Both the position numbers and the translations under genes were made by a program. DNA of 64,000 nucleotides from Gammaproteobacteria bacterium HGW-Gammaproteobacteria-15 (GTDB taxonomy: Bacteria; Pseudomonadota; Gammaproteobacteria; Enterobacterales; Alteromonadaceae): positions 167,817 to 231,816 of the forward strand of contig PGZF01000006.1 of NCBI GenBank assembly GCA_002840125.1, read 5' to 3'. Positions 53,840 to 63,576 of the stretch are shown here, piece by piece. Under the pieces are notes generated by a model, which was not told the DNA's origin, did no database searches, and worked only from the letters and a program-made list of their open reading frames with translations. The first letter of the stretch is position 1; the number at the start of each line of letters is the position of its first letter.

Positions 53840-54886
53840 TTAATCCAGCAGGTACAACAGCTGCAATAGCGAACCGTGCCGGATAGCCGCTTTAGCTTGT
53901 GCCTGCACTTTGGGCTTAGCATGAAAAGCCACACCCAGTGCAGCAGCTTTAAGCATAGGAATATCGTTAGCGCCATCGCCGATAGCAACGGTTTGGGTTG
54001 CTGCAATGCTATATTCAGCGGCAAGTTCATTGACCACGCGCGCTTTAGTGTTAGCGTCAACAATATCACCCAGCACTTTGCCGGTTAACTTACCGTCGGC
54101 AATCTCCAGCACATTGGCAAAAGTAGCGGTTAAGCCTAATTGCTGCTTTAACGCTTCAGTAAAATAGGTAAAACCACCCGAGGCAATAACAACCTGCCAC
54201 TGATGCGCTTTTAAATGGTTAACCAACTCAGTTAAGCCAGGCATTAAAGGCACGCCAGCCAATACCTGCTGCAAGATATCCTCATCTGCGCCTTGCAAAG
54301 CCGCTACCCGTGCTATCAGGCTTTGGGCAAAGTCCAGTTCGCCATTCATCGCCCGCGCGGTAACAGCAGCCACCTGTTCACCCACACCGGCCAGTTTGGC
54401 TATCTCATCAATACATTCTATTTGTATCGCGGTTGAATCCATATCCATTACCAGCACGCCGGGCTTTGCCAGCACTGGCGCATCCGGCAGGTATACCAGC
54501 TCAATATCTAGCCTGACAGCCAACTCATTTAGTTGTTGCTGCTGTGCTGCGGTCAGCACAGCTGGCAAAGCTAACTCTACCGCCGCGCTAAGTTCAGGAT
54601 GAGGCTGATATAAACGGCAAGCCAGTGCCGTATCTGTAGCACACAACTGCAGTATGTTATGTAGTGCACCCCAGTTAAGAGCATCGCCAAACAACCGCAG
54701 CACAGCCACTTTTGCCGGCTGTCCAAGCGCAAACTCCGCTGCATCCGGCAGCGCCAGACTTTGCTTACTGTGCAGCAGCAACGCCTCTTGTTGCCACTTA
54801 AGTGTATAACCTTGATTAACCGAAAGCTGCTTTACCGGTGATGTTGCCGCTTGTTGCTGCACGGGGATCTGATAAAAAAACGACAC
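53840..54886 (-). CDS. serB: Phosphoserine phosphatase
   Basis: 348 residues. C-terminal HAD domain starts with VLVMDMDSTAIQIECIDEIAKLAG (DxDST nucleophile, about 147) and has VVIASGGFTYF and VAIGDGANDIPMLKAA. The N-terminal 130 residues are the ACT-like extension common in gammaproteobacterial SerB. It completes serine synthesis. Divergent from ytjB, the E. coli arrangement; the hydrolase gene follows after 2 nt. Confidence 0.95.
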   Translation of the reverse strand: MSFFYQIPVQQQAATSPVKQLSVNQGYTLKWQQEALLLHSKQSLALPDAAEFALGQPAKVAVLRLFGDALNWGALHNILQLCATDTALACRLYQPHPELSAAVELALPAVLTAAQQQQLNELAVRLDIELVYLPDAPVLAKPGVLVMDMDSTAIQIECIDEIAKLAGVGEQVAAVTARAMNGELDFAQSLIARVAALQGADEDILQQVLAGVPLMPGLTELVNHLKAHQWQVVIASGGFTYFTEALKQQLGLTATFANVLEIADGKLTGKVLGDIVDANTKARVVNELAAEYSIAATQTVAIGDGANDIPMLKAAALGVAFHAKPKVQAQAKAAIRHGSLLQLLYLLD

Positions 54887-54957
54887 TGGATTACCTATAC
54901 TTGGCGCTACAGCCGTGGCATGCTACGCGCATTAACGACTAGCTCAGCTGGCGCTTT

Positions 54958-55560
54958 ATGGAAAATATGCAGAACGATATCCCAATACCGGACAGTACTT
55001 CAAGCACTATTAAGCTGTTGCAAATTGCTATTGCTGTTATTGGTATCTGGCTGTTATTGCATAGCTGGGTACTAACCCAACAGCAAGGTAAGCGTTTGTT
55101 GCAGCAGCAAAACAGTCAGTTAATGCAGGAAATGCTCACAGCGTTATCGCACACCGCCGCTTATTTAATAGAAAATGATCAACTTGATGGCCTGGAGCAA
55201 CTGACACAGCACATTGCTGCCAGCCAGTATTTACATGATGTGGTGGTGTATGACGCCAATGGTGTGCGCATGAGCTGGTCACAAGGCAGTGCGCCGGCAC
55301 GGCTGTTATATGGGCCAACCCAAACAGAGCAATTACAGGCAATGGTGCAAACCATTACTAAAGATCAGCAATTGTTAGGCTACATTAAACTGAGTTTACG
55401 GCTGGATGCGTCTTTAACGCCAATAAGCCTGTCATGGCAGCAAATGATGCAACAGCTGATGGCCATGTTGGTGCTGGCCGGTATTGTTGGCTTTATGCTA
55501 CGCCGCGGTTTCTCGCGTTTGTCGCGTCAGTCATTGCGTTTACGCCGTGCTAAGCCTTAA
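54958..55560 (+). CDS. ytjB: YtjB/SMP-type membrane protein
   Basis: 200 residues. One N-terminal membrane helix (LLQIAIAVIGIWLLLHSWVL, about 20-39), a periplasmic helical part (about 40-150), and a second helix near the C-terminus (QLMAMLVLAGIVGFMLRRGF) followed by a positively charged tail. It matches YtjB (SMP), located beside serB in E. coli too. Function is not established. It converges with tatD, overlapping it by 21 nt over a palindromic hairpin. Confidence 0.84.
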   Translation: MENMQNDIPIPDSTSSTIKLLQIAIAVIGIWLLLHSWVLTQQQGKRLLQQQNSQLMQEMLTALSHTAAYLIENDQLDGLEQLTQHIAASQYLHDVVVYDANGVRMSWSQGSAPARLLYGPTQTEQLQAMVQTITKDQQLLGYIKLSLRLDASLTPISLSWQQMMQQLMAMLVLAGIVGFMLRRGFSRLSRQSLRLRRAKP

Positions 55561-56349
55561 TACGTTAAGGCTGTTTTGCCATAGCGCCGCCGCTATCTGC
55601 TCGCGCGGCTCCGGCCGTAGTTGGCAAAAAGCGTCAAACACTAACGCCAGTTGGGCCGGGGTATTTACCTGGCCCTGAAAACCAGCCAGCGGCATGGCCG
55701 GTGCATCGGTTTCCAGCACAAAGCTTTCTAGCGGCAATTTTTGCACGGTGTTACGGGTTTTCTCAGCCCGTTCATAGGTAATAGTGCCGCCGATACCCAG
55801 CTTAAAACCCAAATCGATAAAAGCCATTGCCTGTTGCTGACTGCCGGAAAAAGCATGCAAAATACCGCCCTCAGAAAACTGTTGGCGTTTAAGCTCTGCC
55901 AGCAATTGCGGCTGGCTTTTACGATGATGCAGGATCACCGGCTTATTATGCTGTTTTGCCAGTAGCAGCTGCGCTGCAAACAGCTGTTGCTGTATAGCGA
56001 AAGTAGCTTCAGCTAACGCAAAATCCAGCCCTATCTCCCCTACAGCAACAATAACGCTGCTATGAGCTGTTAGCAGCTGATCCAGTGCAGCTACAGCCTC
56101 AGGCAGGTGCTTAGCCGCCCACCACGGGTGTATACCCAGCGCTATATGCCAGTGAGGCTGTTGTTTTTGTAAATCCAGCAGGTTTTGCCAGGCGGATTGT
56201 TGCACGGCGGGAATAACTAAAGCGGCAACACCAGCTTGTTGCGCCTGTTGCCAGTGCAGAGCTTGCGCTACGGTAAGCTCGGGTAAATCGAGATGACAGT
56301 GGGTGTCAAACAGCTTAACCGTAGCCGGCATGTCGCTGGTTAGGGACAT
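55540..56349 (-). CDS. TatD-family deoxyribonuclease
   Basis: 269 residues. Metal motifs of the TatD/YjjV group: [10 protein letters not shown] at the start (HxH), GEIGLDFA (Glu), VILHHRKSQ (His), GILHAFSGS (His) and LETDAPAMP (Asp). It would act as a metal-dependent 3'-5' DNase or D-aminoacyl-tRNA-related hydrolase; the family function is broad. The start at 56349 overlaps the pdxH stop by 10 nt; ATG at 56331 is an alternative. It converges with ytjB. Confidence 0.87.
   Translation of the reverse strand: MSLTSDMPATVKLFDTHCHLDLPELTVAQALHWQQAQQAGVAALVIPAVQQSAWQNLLDLQKQQPHWHIALGIHPWWAAKHLPEAVAALDQLLTAHSSVIVAVGEIGLDFALAEATFAIQQQLFAAQLLLAKQHNKPVILHHRKSQPQLLAELKRQQFSEGGILHAFSGSQQQAMAFIDLGFKLGIGGTITYERAEKTRNTVQKLPLESFVLETDAPAMPLAGFQGQVNTPAQLALVFDAFCQLRPEPREQIAAALWQNSLNVLRLSTA
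55553..55572. terminator. Hairpin shared by the convergent ytjB and tatD ends
   Basis: AGCCTTAA (55553-55560), TACG loop, TTAAGGCT (55565-55572). The ytjB stop is in the 5' arm; the whole hairpin is inside the tatD 3' coding region. GTTTTG follows on the plus strand. Confidence 0.55.
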
Positions 56350-56978
56350 AACCTGTCGATATCCCAGTGGTTATCCGCGATTTTACTGTACATAAAACGA
56401 TCATGCAGCCGGTGCTCACCACCCTGCCAGAATTCAATTTTATGCGGGCGCACTAAAAAGCCGCCCCAGAATGATGGCAGCGGCACGTCGCCGTGCTCAA
56501 ACTTGTGTTTTATCTCAGCAAATTTTTGCATCAGCGCCTGGCGGGTAGATACCGGCCGGCTTTGTTCTGACGCCCAGGCTGCCAGTTGGCTTTCTTTGGG
56601 CCGGGATAAAAAGTACTTCATCACCTGCGTATTCGATACCCGCTCCGCTGTGCCGTATACGATGACCTGGCGCTCCAGCGGGTGCCAGGGGAAATGCAGA
56701 CATACCTTAGGGTTGCCGGCAAGTTCGGTGGCCTTACGGCTGCCCAGGTTAGTGTAGAAAGTAAAACCTTCGCTACTGACATCTTTTAACAGCACCAGCC
56801 GCTGTGACGGCTGGCCCTGTGCATCGACGCTGGCCACACACATTGCTGTAGGGTCCGGTAATTCTGCCGCTATGGCATCTTTTAACCAGAATTCAAACTG
56901 TGCGATAGGATCTGTATTGAGCTTATCCAAATCCAGTTTGTCTTTCACATAGCTGCGGCGAATAGCGTCAATCTTCAT
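56340..56978 (-). CDS. pdxH: Pyridoxamine 5'-phosphate oxidase
   Basis: 212 residues (E. coli 218). FMN-binding flavoprotein: [48 protein letters not shown], then [26 protein letters not shown] and C-terminal [16 protein letters not shown]. It makes pyridoxal 5'-phosphate. Its ATG follows the argS stop after 2 nt on the same strand with GGAG upstream. The pair argS-pdxH-tatD is probably one transcript. Confidence 0.95.
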   Translation of the reverse strand: MKIDAIRRSYVKDKLDLDKLNTDPIAQFEFWLKDAIAAELPDPTAMCVASVDAQGQPSQRLVLLKDVSSEGFTFYTNLGSRKATELAGNPKVCLHFPWHPLERQVIVYGTAERVSNTQVMKYFLSRPKESQLAAWASEQSRPVSTRQALMQKFAEIKHKFEHGDVPLPSFWGGFLVRPHKIEFWQGGEHRLHDRFMYSKIADNHWDIDRLCP

Positions 56979-56980
56979 CT

Positions 56981-58720
56981 TTACATACGCTCCATAACCC
57001 CGATACCCAGCAAGTCCAGGCCCTGCTTAAGTATACGTGAAGTAATAATACTCAGCATTAAACGGCTGTCACGCACGGCCGGTTCAATACCGTCTTTTAA
57101 CATCGGGCAGGCCTCGTAGAAGGTCATATACAAACTGGCCAGCTCGTACAGATAATTACATAGCAGGTTAGGCTGGGCGTCTTTAATGACCTGTTGCAGC
57201 GTTTCTTCAAACCGCAGCAGCTTCACAGCCAATTGTTTTTCCTGCTCTTCAACCAGGTTTAATGTAGCGCTAAAGCTATCGGTAATCTCAGCGCGGCGCA
57301 AAATACTGCGCACCCGGGTGTAGGCGTACTGCAGATAAGGAGCCGTGGCACCTTCAAAACTCAGCATCGCATCCCAGCTGAAAATATAGTCGCTGGTACG
57401 GTTTTTCGATAAATCGGCAAACTTCACCGCACCAATACCCACTTTACGCGCGACGTCGGCTACTTCGGCTTCGGTTAAATCGGTGGCTTTTTCCTGCACC
57501 ACAGCTTTGGCGCGTACTACTGCTTCTTCCAGCAGCTCTGCCAGTTTCACGGTACCACCGGTACGGGTTTTAAATGGCTTGCCATCTTCGCCCATCATGG
57601 TACCAAAGGGGCAATGATCATAGGCTGTTTCCGCACGCAGATAACCGGCTTTACGGGCAACCAGTTCTACCTGTTTAAAATGCAGCGCCTGGCGGGCGTC
57701 AGTAAAAATAATCACCCGGTCAGCATTTAAATCGTGGCTACGATACTGGCAGGCAGCTAAATCAGTGGTGGAGTATAAAAAGCCGCCACCGGTTTTTTGG
57801 ATAATAAAAGGCGACGGATTACCTTCTTTATCGGCCAGCTCGGCTAAAAACACCACCAGGGCGCCCATGCTTTCAACTGCCAGTTGCTGTTGTTTCAAAT
57901 CGTCCACTATGCCCTGCAGCATGCTGTTATACGCACTTTCCGGCTTAATATCAGCATGGGTCAGGGTAACATTCAGCTTCTGATACACTTCGTCGCTGTG
58001 TTTAATGGAGGTGTCGATAAACAGCTGCCACAGCTTTTGGCAGTGCGCATCGCCACTTTGTAGTTTAACTACATAATCACGTGCTTTATCAGCAAAGCCC
58101 GCTTCATCGTCAAAACGCTTTTTCGCTTCACGGTAGAAGTCTTCCAGGTCGGCCAGTGCCACCTGTTCTAAGTCGATACCGGCAGCCAGCTTATCTTCCA
58201 GGTGCGCTATCAGCATACCGAATTGGGTACCCCAATCGCCCATATGGTTCTGGCGGATCACTTTATCGCCCCAAAACTCCAGTGTACGTACTACGGCATC
58301 GCCGATAATAGTCGAGCGCAAATGGCCAACGTGCATCTCTTTGGCCAGGTTAGGCGCCGAGTAATCCACCACTACCGTTTGCGGTGCCGTATTAGCGGTA
58401 ACACCCAAACGGCTGTGGGCAGCGGCGTGTTGTAATTGCGTGGCCAGCCAGGCTTTGTTTAGCGTAACGTTAATAAAGCCCGGGCCGGCAATCTCTGCTT
58501 TGTCGGCAATATCGGCAAGTTCCAGCTTTTGCACTAACTGTTCCGCCAACTGGCGCGGATTCATCTTTAGCAGCTTGGCCGCGGCCATAGCGCCGTTAAT
58601 CTGATAATCACCAAACTCCGGCTTGGTGCTTACGGTAACAGCGGCGTTGGTATCGCCGGGTAAGCCCAGCGCGACAAAAGCAGCCTGAGTTTTTTCGGTT
58701 AGTAAATGCTTAATGTTCAT
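56981..58720 (-). CDS. argS: Arginyl-tRNA synthetase
   Basis: 579 residues. Arg-tRNA synthetase N-domain (residues 1-95), HIGH-type motif in [20 protein letters not shown] and the region [40 protein letters not shown]. It has no classic KMSK, as usual for many ArgRS. It attaches Arg to tRNA in the cytoplasm. It lies 12 nt after prfC on the same strand. Confidence 0.96.
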   Translation of the reverse strand: MNIKHLLTEKTQAAFVALGLPGDTNAAVTVSTKPEFGDYQINGAMAAAKLLKMNPRQLAEQLVQKLELADIADKAEIAGPGFINVTLNKAWLATQLQHAAAHSRLGVTANTAPQTVVVDYSAPNLAKEMHVGHLRSTIIGDAVVRTLEFWGDKVIRQNHMGDWGTQFGMLIAHLEDKLAAGIDLEQVALADLEDFYREAKKRFDDEAGFADKARDYVVKLQSGDAHCQKLWQLFIDTSIKHSDEVYQKLNVTLTHADIKPESAYNSMLQGIVDDLKQQQLAVESMGALVVFLAELADKEGNPSPFIIQKTGGGFLYSTTDLAACQYRSHDLNADRVIIFTDARQALHFKQVELVARKAGYLRAETAYDHCPFGTMMGEDGKPFKTRTGGTVKLAELLEEAVVRAKAVVQEKATDLTEAEVADVARKVGIGAVKFADLSKNRTSDYIFSWDAMLSFEGATAPYLQYAYTRVRSILRRAEITDSFSATLNLVEEQEKQLAVKLLRFEETLQQVIKDAQPNLLCNYLYELASLYMTFYEACPMLKDGIEPAVRDSRLMLSIITSRILKQGLDLLGIGVMERM

Positions 58721-58732
58721 GCGCCCAGCCTG

Positions 58733-60319
58733 TTAGTGTTCACGGGTTTTGTGGAATTTAATTTTCGGGTAACGCTCTATCGACAGGTTCAAGTTGACCA
58801 TAGTCGGCGCGATATAGGTTAAGGCATCGCCACCATCGAGCGCCAAATTCTGGCTGGCTTTGTTTTTAAACTCGTCCAGCGCTTTGGCATCATCACTGTA
58901 CACCCAGCGCGCGGTGGATACGTTAACTGACTCATAAAGTGCATCAACGTTGTATTCCGATTTTAACCGGTGTACTACCACGTCAAACTGCAGTACCCCA
59001 ACAGCACCAACGATAAGATCGTTATTATCCAGCGGCCGGAATACCTGCACCGCGCCTTCTTCGGATAACTGCACCAGGCCTTTTAGCAATTGCTTTTGCT
59101 TTAGCGGGTCACACAGACGAATGCGGCGGAACAGTTCAGGCGCAAAGTTCGGAATGCCGGTAAACTGCATATTTTCACCGGTGGTAAAGGTGTCACCAAT
59201 CTTAATAGTACCGTGGTTATGCAAACCGATAATATCGCCAGGATAAGCTTCTTCCAAATGCTCACGATCGCCGGCTAAGAAGGTTAACGCCTGTGGGATC
59301 AACACATCTTTACCAATGCGCACATGGCGCACCTTCATACCTTTTTCGTACTTGCCCGAGACAATACGCAAAAACGCCACGCGGTCGCGGTGCTTAGGGT
59401 CCATATTGGCTTGAATTTTAAATACAAAACCGCTAAAGCCGGCCTCGGTGGGCTCAACTGTACGCGTATCGGTAGCGCGCGATTGCGGTGTCGGCGCCCA
59501 CTGCGTTAAGCCATCCAGCATATGGTCGACACCAAAGTTACCCAGGGCAGTACCAAAAAATACCGGCGTTAACTCACCTTTTAAAAATAATTCCTGATCA
59601 AATTCGTTACTGGCGCCCTGCACCAGTTCCATTTCATCGCGCAGTTGCTGGGCGTAGTAACCAATGCGCTTGTCCAGCTCAGGGTTGTTCAGGCCTTTGA
59701 TAATATCCACATCCTGGATGGTATGGCCCATACCGGATTTATACAAAACAATCTCATCACGTAAAATGTGATACACGCCTTTAAATTCTTTACCCGAGGC
59801 AATCGGCCAGGTAATAGGCGCGCAGGCAATTTTCAGTACGCTTTCCACTTCATCTAATAAATCAACCGGATCGCGGATATCGCGGTCCATTTTGTTCATA
59901 AAGGTGATGATAGGCGTATCACGCAGCCGCGTAACTTCCATCAGCTTAATAGTGCGGTCTTCAACACCCTTGGCGCCGTCGATCACCATCAGGCAGGAAT
60001 CCACCGCCGTTAAAGTACGGTAAGTATCTTCCGAGAAATCTTCGTGGCCGGGCGTATCCAGCAGGTTTACCAGGCAATCGTTATAAGGAAATTGCATGAC
60101 TGAAGTGGTAACGGAAATGCCGCGCTCTTTTTCCATTTCCATCCAGTCGGAGGTGGCATACTGGCCAGACTTTTTACCTTTAACGGTACCGGCTTTTTGG
60201 ATCAGATGTCCGAACAGCAACACCTTCTCGGTAATGGTGGTTTTACCGGCATCAGGGTGCGAAATTATCGCAAAGGTGCGCCGGCTGTTTACTTCAGCTA
60301 AAAAGTTATCTGTGCTCAT
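58733..60319 (-). CDS. prfC: Peptide chain release factor 3
   Basis: 528 residues from the ATG at 60319 ([10 protein letters not shown]), which equals the E. coli length; the frame begins with TTG three codons earlier. GTPase motifs: [19 protein letters not shown] (P-loop), [14 protein letters not shown] (G3) and FMNKMDRD (G4), with the [17 protein letters not shown] switch I region. It recycles RF1/RF2 from the ribosome after peptide release. Followed by argS after 12 nt. Confidence 0.96.
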   Translation of the reverse strand: MSTDNFLAEVNSRRTFAIISHPDAGKTTITEKVLLFGHLIQKAGTVKGKKSGQYATSDWMEMEKERGISVTTSVMQFPYNDCLVNLLDTPGHEDFSEDTYRTLTAVDSCLMVIDGAKGVEDRTIKLMEVTRLRDTPIITFMNKMDRDIRDPVDLLDEVESVLKIACAPITWPIASGKEFKGVYHILRDEIVLYKSGMGHTIQDVDIIKGLNNPELDKRIGYYAQQLRDEMELVQGASNEFDQELFLKGELTPVFFGTALGNFGVDHMLDGLTQWAPTPQSRATDTRTVEPTEAGFSGFVFKIQANMDPKHRDRVAFLRIVSGKYEKGMKVRHVRIGKDVLIPQALTFLAGDREHLEEAYPGDIIGLHNHGTIKIGDTFTTGENMQFTGIPNFAPELFRRIRLCDPLKQKQLLKGLVQLSEEGAVQVFRPLDNNDLIVGAVGVLQFDVVVHRLKSEYNVDALYESVNVSTARWVYSDDAKALDEFKNKASQNLALDGGDALTYIAPTMVNLNLSIERYPKIKFHKTREH

Positions 60320-60446
60320 AATATCCAATAGTGTGTTACCGCAGGCATCCGGCTACGGTGTAGGGTAAAACCCAAAAGTAAATGATAATGCGGGCGATTA
60401 TAGCAGCTTGGATGGCGCGGGCACAGAGTACAAATGCACGGTTGCG

Positions 60447-60890
60447 TTACAGAATACAACTCATCAGTAAGGCATCCTCTTTACCTGCACTACTGACGTA
60501 ATAGCCTTTGCGTAACCCGGTTTTAGTAAAGCCGTAGCGCTGATACAAAGCGATAGCCGCCAGGTTACTGCTGCGCACTTCCAAAAAGACTTCAGTTGCC
60601 CCTCTGGTACGCCCTTCGTGCAAAAAGTGCTGCATTAGTGCGTGGCCATAACCTTTACCCTGCTCTGTGGGCGCAACGCAAATATTAAACAGCTCCAGTT
60701 GCTCTAAAATCAGCTGGGCAATATAAAACCCGAGGATATTACCGGCGTTATCCAGCAATTTGTAGCTGAAGTAACTATCGGCAAAACTGCTGGCAAAGGC
60801 AGCCTCTGTCCAGGGATAGTTGTTGGCTGCCTGCTCAATACGCAAAACCGCGGCGATATCGTCACGGCTTAATAACTCAACTTTATGCAT
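60447..60890 (-). CDS. rimI: Ribosomal protein S18 alanine N-acetyltransferase
   Basis: 147 residues from the ATG at 60890 (MHKVELLSRD), matching RimI of other gammaproteobacteria (E. coli 148). Alternative in-frame ATG codons at 60920 and 60935 would add repeat-derived residues. GNAT motif: VAPTEQGKGYGHALMQHFL (acetyl-CoA loop) and EVRSSNLAAIALYQRYGF. It acetylates S18 N-terminally. The start lies in the 15-bp repeat that also encodes the C-terminus of HolD, which overlaps it by 8 nt. Confidence 0.93.
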   Translation of the reverse strand: MHKVELLSRDDIAAVLRIEQAANNYPWTEAAFASSFADSYFSYKLLDNAGNILGFYIAQLILEQLELFNICVAPTEQGKGYGHALMQHFLHEGRTRGATEVFLEVRSSNLAAIALYQRYGFTKTGLRKGYYVSSAGKEDALLMSCIL

Positions 60891-61302
60891 GGCTACTTTG
60901 TTCAGAACTACTTTTCTCATAGCTACTTTGCTCATAGTTACTTTTCTCGTAGCTACTTAGCAGCGCCCATAAGGCTTTTTTCTGTTCAGCTTGTTGCAGT
61001 GCCGGCAACGGTGGTGTTAGCAGCTTATATTGATCGATCTGACTGTGCGCGGCGTCAGGCTCAATTTGCCAGTTCAGGCCATCGGTTAATGCCGCAGCAA
61101 TATCCTGTGCTAATAGCTGGCTAAGATCCGGCGCTACGCTCTGTGATTCAATCTTCAGTGAGGTAATATTATCTGACGAGCTTTGCACTGATTTGCTTTC
61201 TGCTGCCGGCAATGGCCGTGTAGCAAAAGCGTCGGTTAATTTAACCGGCGAGATTTGCAAAACTTTTAACAGCTGCTGCTGAGAATAAGAAAGTGTTGTC
61301 AT
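60883..61302 (-). CDS. holD: DNA polymerase III psi subunit
   Basis: 139 residues from the ATG at 61302 (MTTLSYSQQQLLKVLQISPV); the frame is open 13 codons further up into the tRNA gene. The N-terminus and the hydrophobic-charged pattern match HolD (E. coli 137). It links the clamp loader to SSB through chi. The C-terminus is Ser/Glu/Lys-rich (SSYEK-SNYEQ-SSYEK-SSSEQ-SSHA), encoded by a 15-bp tandem repeat and unlike a usual psi tail. Overlaps rimI by 8 nt; the tRNA-Trp gene is 9 nt upstream. Confidence 0.8.
   Translation of the reverse strand: MTTLSYSQQQLLKVLQISPVKLTDAFATRPLPAAESKSVQSSSDNITSLKIESQSVAPDLSQLLAQDIAAALTDGLNWQIEPDAAHSQIDQYKLLTPPLPALQQAEQKKALWALLSSYEKSNYEQSSYEKSSSEQSSHA
60892..60959. 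repeat. 15-bp tandem repeat across the holD-rimI junction
   Basis: Four full 15-bp units (60892-60906, 60907-60921, 60922-60936, 60937-60951) and a partial fifth to 60959. Units 1/3 and 2/4 resemble each other most, giving a 30-bp higher-order period (GCTACTTTG... and xYTACTTTTCTC...). The repeat is a multiple of three, so copy changes keep both frames. It is read as SxYEK/Q in holD and as MSKVA/MRKVV/LNKVA/MHKV in the rimI frame. Confidence 0.9.
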
Positions 61303-61311
61303 AAGGAAAAG

Positions 61312-61388
61312 TGGCAGGGGCAGAGGGATTCGAACCCCCAACCATCGGTTTTGGAGACCGCTGTTCTACCAATTGGAACTATGCCCCT
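61312..61388 (-). tRNA. tRNA-Trp (CCA)
   Basis: On the minus strand a full cloverleaf: acceptor AGGGGCA/TGCCCCT, anticodon loop CTCCAAA with anticodon CCA, T-arm with GTTCGAATC, discriminator G and encoded CCA (61312-61314). It has one more base in the D-loop than E. coli tRNA-Trp. It ends 9 nt before the holD ATG. Confidence 0.95.
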
Positions 61389-61508
61389 GTAGCTGGTCGC
61401 GCCATTATACAAAAGCGGCCTCAAAGGTAAAGCAAAAAGCTGTGCTAATACATTCAACTGCATATAAAACGAGCATTCAGGGTTTAATCAGCTGCTTAGC
61501 CTAACATA

Positions 61509-61533
61509 AGCCCGGTAGTCTGCCTACCGGGCT
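61509..61533. terminator. Hairpin downstream of the S9 peptidase gene
   Basis: AGCCCGGTAG (61509-61518) and CTACCGGGCT (61524-61533), a perfect 10-bp stem with a 5-nt loop. No strong T-tract on the minus strand, so it may be a weak terminator. Confidence 0.5.
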
Positions 61534-61542
61534 GGCGCAGTA

Positions 61543-63576
61543 TCAGTTAGTAGTTTTTTGCCGGTACTTTTCAAACCAGTGAATAATATAGGCCGGTTTG
61601 GCCATCATATTGCTTGGTCTGGTATGCAGTGCATGCGACGCACCCGGTACCCGCACCATAGCTGTATCTATGCCGCGTAATTGCAGCGCCTGATAATACT
61701 GCTCGGTTTCCGAGATGGGGGTGCGATGGTCGCTCTCACCGGTAAACAGCATAGTCGGCGTTTTTACCTTACCAACATGGGCAATTGGCGAATGCTTTAA
61801 ATAATGTTCCGGCATCTCCCACGGCAAGCCCGGAAACCAGTACTGGCTAAAGTAGCTGTACATATCCGCATTTAATACAAAGCTGAACCAGTTAATTACC
61901 GGGTTTACTGCCACTGCAGCGGCAAAACGATCGGTATGCGCAATACTCCAGGTAGTTAACACGCCACCACCGCTACCGCCGGTAATAAACAGTTCTTTGT
62001 CATTAATAAAGCCTTTTGCCAGTACCGCATCAACGCCATCCATCAGATCATTAAAATCCTGGCTGGGGTAGTTATGATGGATAAGGTTAGCAAAATCTTC
62101 ACCGTAACTGGTGCTGCCACGCGGGTTGGTATACAGAACTACGTAGCCCTGCGCCGCCAGTAACTGCAATTCCATAGCGAAATGCGGGCCATAGGCAGTA
62201 TGCGGGCCGCCGTGGATCTCAAGAATAAGCGGATACTTTTTGCTGGCATCAAACGCTGGCGGGTAAATAATCCAGCCGTGCAGTTTGCGCTCGTCAACTG
62301 AAGAACTGTACCAAAACTCTTCAACTTTACCGATCTCGCGGGCAAACAACAGATCTGCATTCAAATCAGTTAATCTTTGCTTGTTGCGTTTATTAATTAC
62401 CGCCAGCTCAGCTGGCCTCTGTGTATTCATCTGGGTGTAGGCGATGACGCCAGTAGCAGAAGCTGCAAACTGACCACCGCTATAGGGCCGGCTGTAAGAG
62501 CCGCCGCCTAAGTCATCCGCCAAGATAGTGCGCTTGCCGGATAAGGCTTGTTCCGCCAATATGCCTTTACCTTCGCTATCGTAAGAGATATAAAGCGCTT
62601 TGCTGTTAGCTAACCACTGAAAATCATCAATGGCTCTGTCCAGATCTTCGGTTATATTACGGATATTGCTGCCATCAGCATTCATCACATATAACCGGTT
62701 TGCCTGATGAGCCAGCTTACGATCATCATAACCGACATAGGCAATCAGCTTGCCATCAGGCGATACTGCCGGGCGTGAATCAGGTCCGTTACGATCAGTG
62801 AGTTGGCTCAGCTTACGATCTGCCAGTGTAAGCTGAAAAATCTCGCTGTTAACCGGCTGAGATTGCCAGTTATCATGCCGGTTGGCAGAGAAATACAGCG
62901 CTTTACTATCCTTTGACCAACTCAGCGCACCACCATGATTAAAATCGCCTTCTGTCAGTTGAATAGCAGAGCCACCATCAGCCGCCATAATATAAATATG
63001 CTGGTAACCGGTTTTCAGATAGCCGGCGCCGTCAGCACGATACTGCTTATTATCAATATAAATTGGCGATTTGGCCCAGTCAGCATTTTCCGGCTTGCCT
63101 GGTAACGTAACCGGCGGCTTAACCTGTTTAGGCGTAAACATGGTAAATGCCAGCCATTTGCCATCCGGCGACCAGCTCAGATTAGCCGGGCTTTGTTGCA
63201 ACTGGCCTAATTGTGACGTTCGGCCACTATCAAGCCATTTAACATGAATTTGGCCGTTGCTAATATAAGCCAGACGATTATTATCCGGCGCCCAGCGTGG
63301 TGACGCTGCATTAGTATCTTTGTCAGTCAAGGCCTGCAATGTCTTACCGTCAGCAGAGCTTAACCATAACGTCATGCGGCGCCGATCAGTTTGCCTGTCC
63401 ATCCAGTTGCGCACAAATACTATCTGCTCACCTTTGGCATCCGGCTGTGGATCTGATACAAACTCCAGTTCAAACACATCATCATATTGTAATGCTTTGG
63501 CGACAGCTGAGCCGCTTGCTGTGCATAACAATAATGCAGTCAAGCACACACCGCGGGTTATATATTTTAGATTCAT
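61543..63576 (-). CDS. Exported S9 (prolyl oligopeptidase-family) peptidase
   Basis: 677 residues from the ATG at 63576, with signal peptide MNLKYITRGVCLTALLLCTASGSAVA. N-terminal TolB-like beta-propeller (about 40-400, repeats such as SPDGKWLAF, SWSKDSKALYFSA and SPDGKLIAYVG) and C-terminal alpha/beta hydrolase. Catalytic Ser is in TGGSGGGVLTTW, Asp in TGESDHRTP and His in PGASHALHTRP. It should be a periplasmic dipeptidyl/acyl-aminoacyl peptidase. No operon partner: the next genes on this strand are 3' of it (tRNA and holD) and a 5S rRNA lies upstream. Confidence 0.88.
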   Translation of the reverse strand: MNLKYITRGVCLTALLLCTASGSAVAKALQYDDVFELEFVSDPQPDAKGEQIVFVRNWMDRQTDRRRMTLWLSSADGKTLQALTDKDTNAASPRWAPDNNRLAYISNGQIHVKWLDSGRTSQLGQLQQSPANLSWSPDGKWLAFTMFTPKQVKPPVTLPGKPENADWAKSPIYIDNKQYRADGAGYLKTGYQHIYIMAADGGSAIQLTEGDFNHGGALSWSKDSKALYFSANRHDNWQSQPVNSEIFQLTLADRKLSQLTDRNGPDSRPAVSPDGKLIAYVGYDDRKLAHQANRLYVMNADGSNIRNITEDLDRAIDDFQWLANSKALYISYDSEGKGILAEQALSGKRTILADDLGGGSYSRPYSGGQFAASATGVIAYTQMNTQRPAELAVINKRNKQRLTDLNADLLFAREIGKVEEFWYSSSVDERKLHGWIIYPPAFDASKKYPLILEIHGGPHTAYGPHFAMELQLLAAQGYVVLYTNPRGSTSYGEDFANLIHHNYPSQDFNDLMDGVDAVLAKGFINDKELFITGGSGGGVLTTWSIAHTDRFAAAVAVNPVINWFSFVLNADMYSYFSQYWFPGLPWEMPEHYLKHSPIAHVGKVKTPTMLFTGESDHRTPISETEQYYQALQLRGIDTAMVRVPGASHALHTRPSNMMAKPAYIIHWFEKYRQKTTN

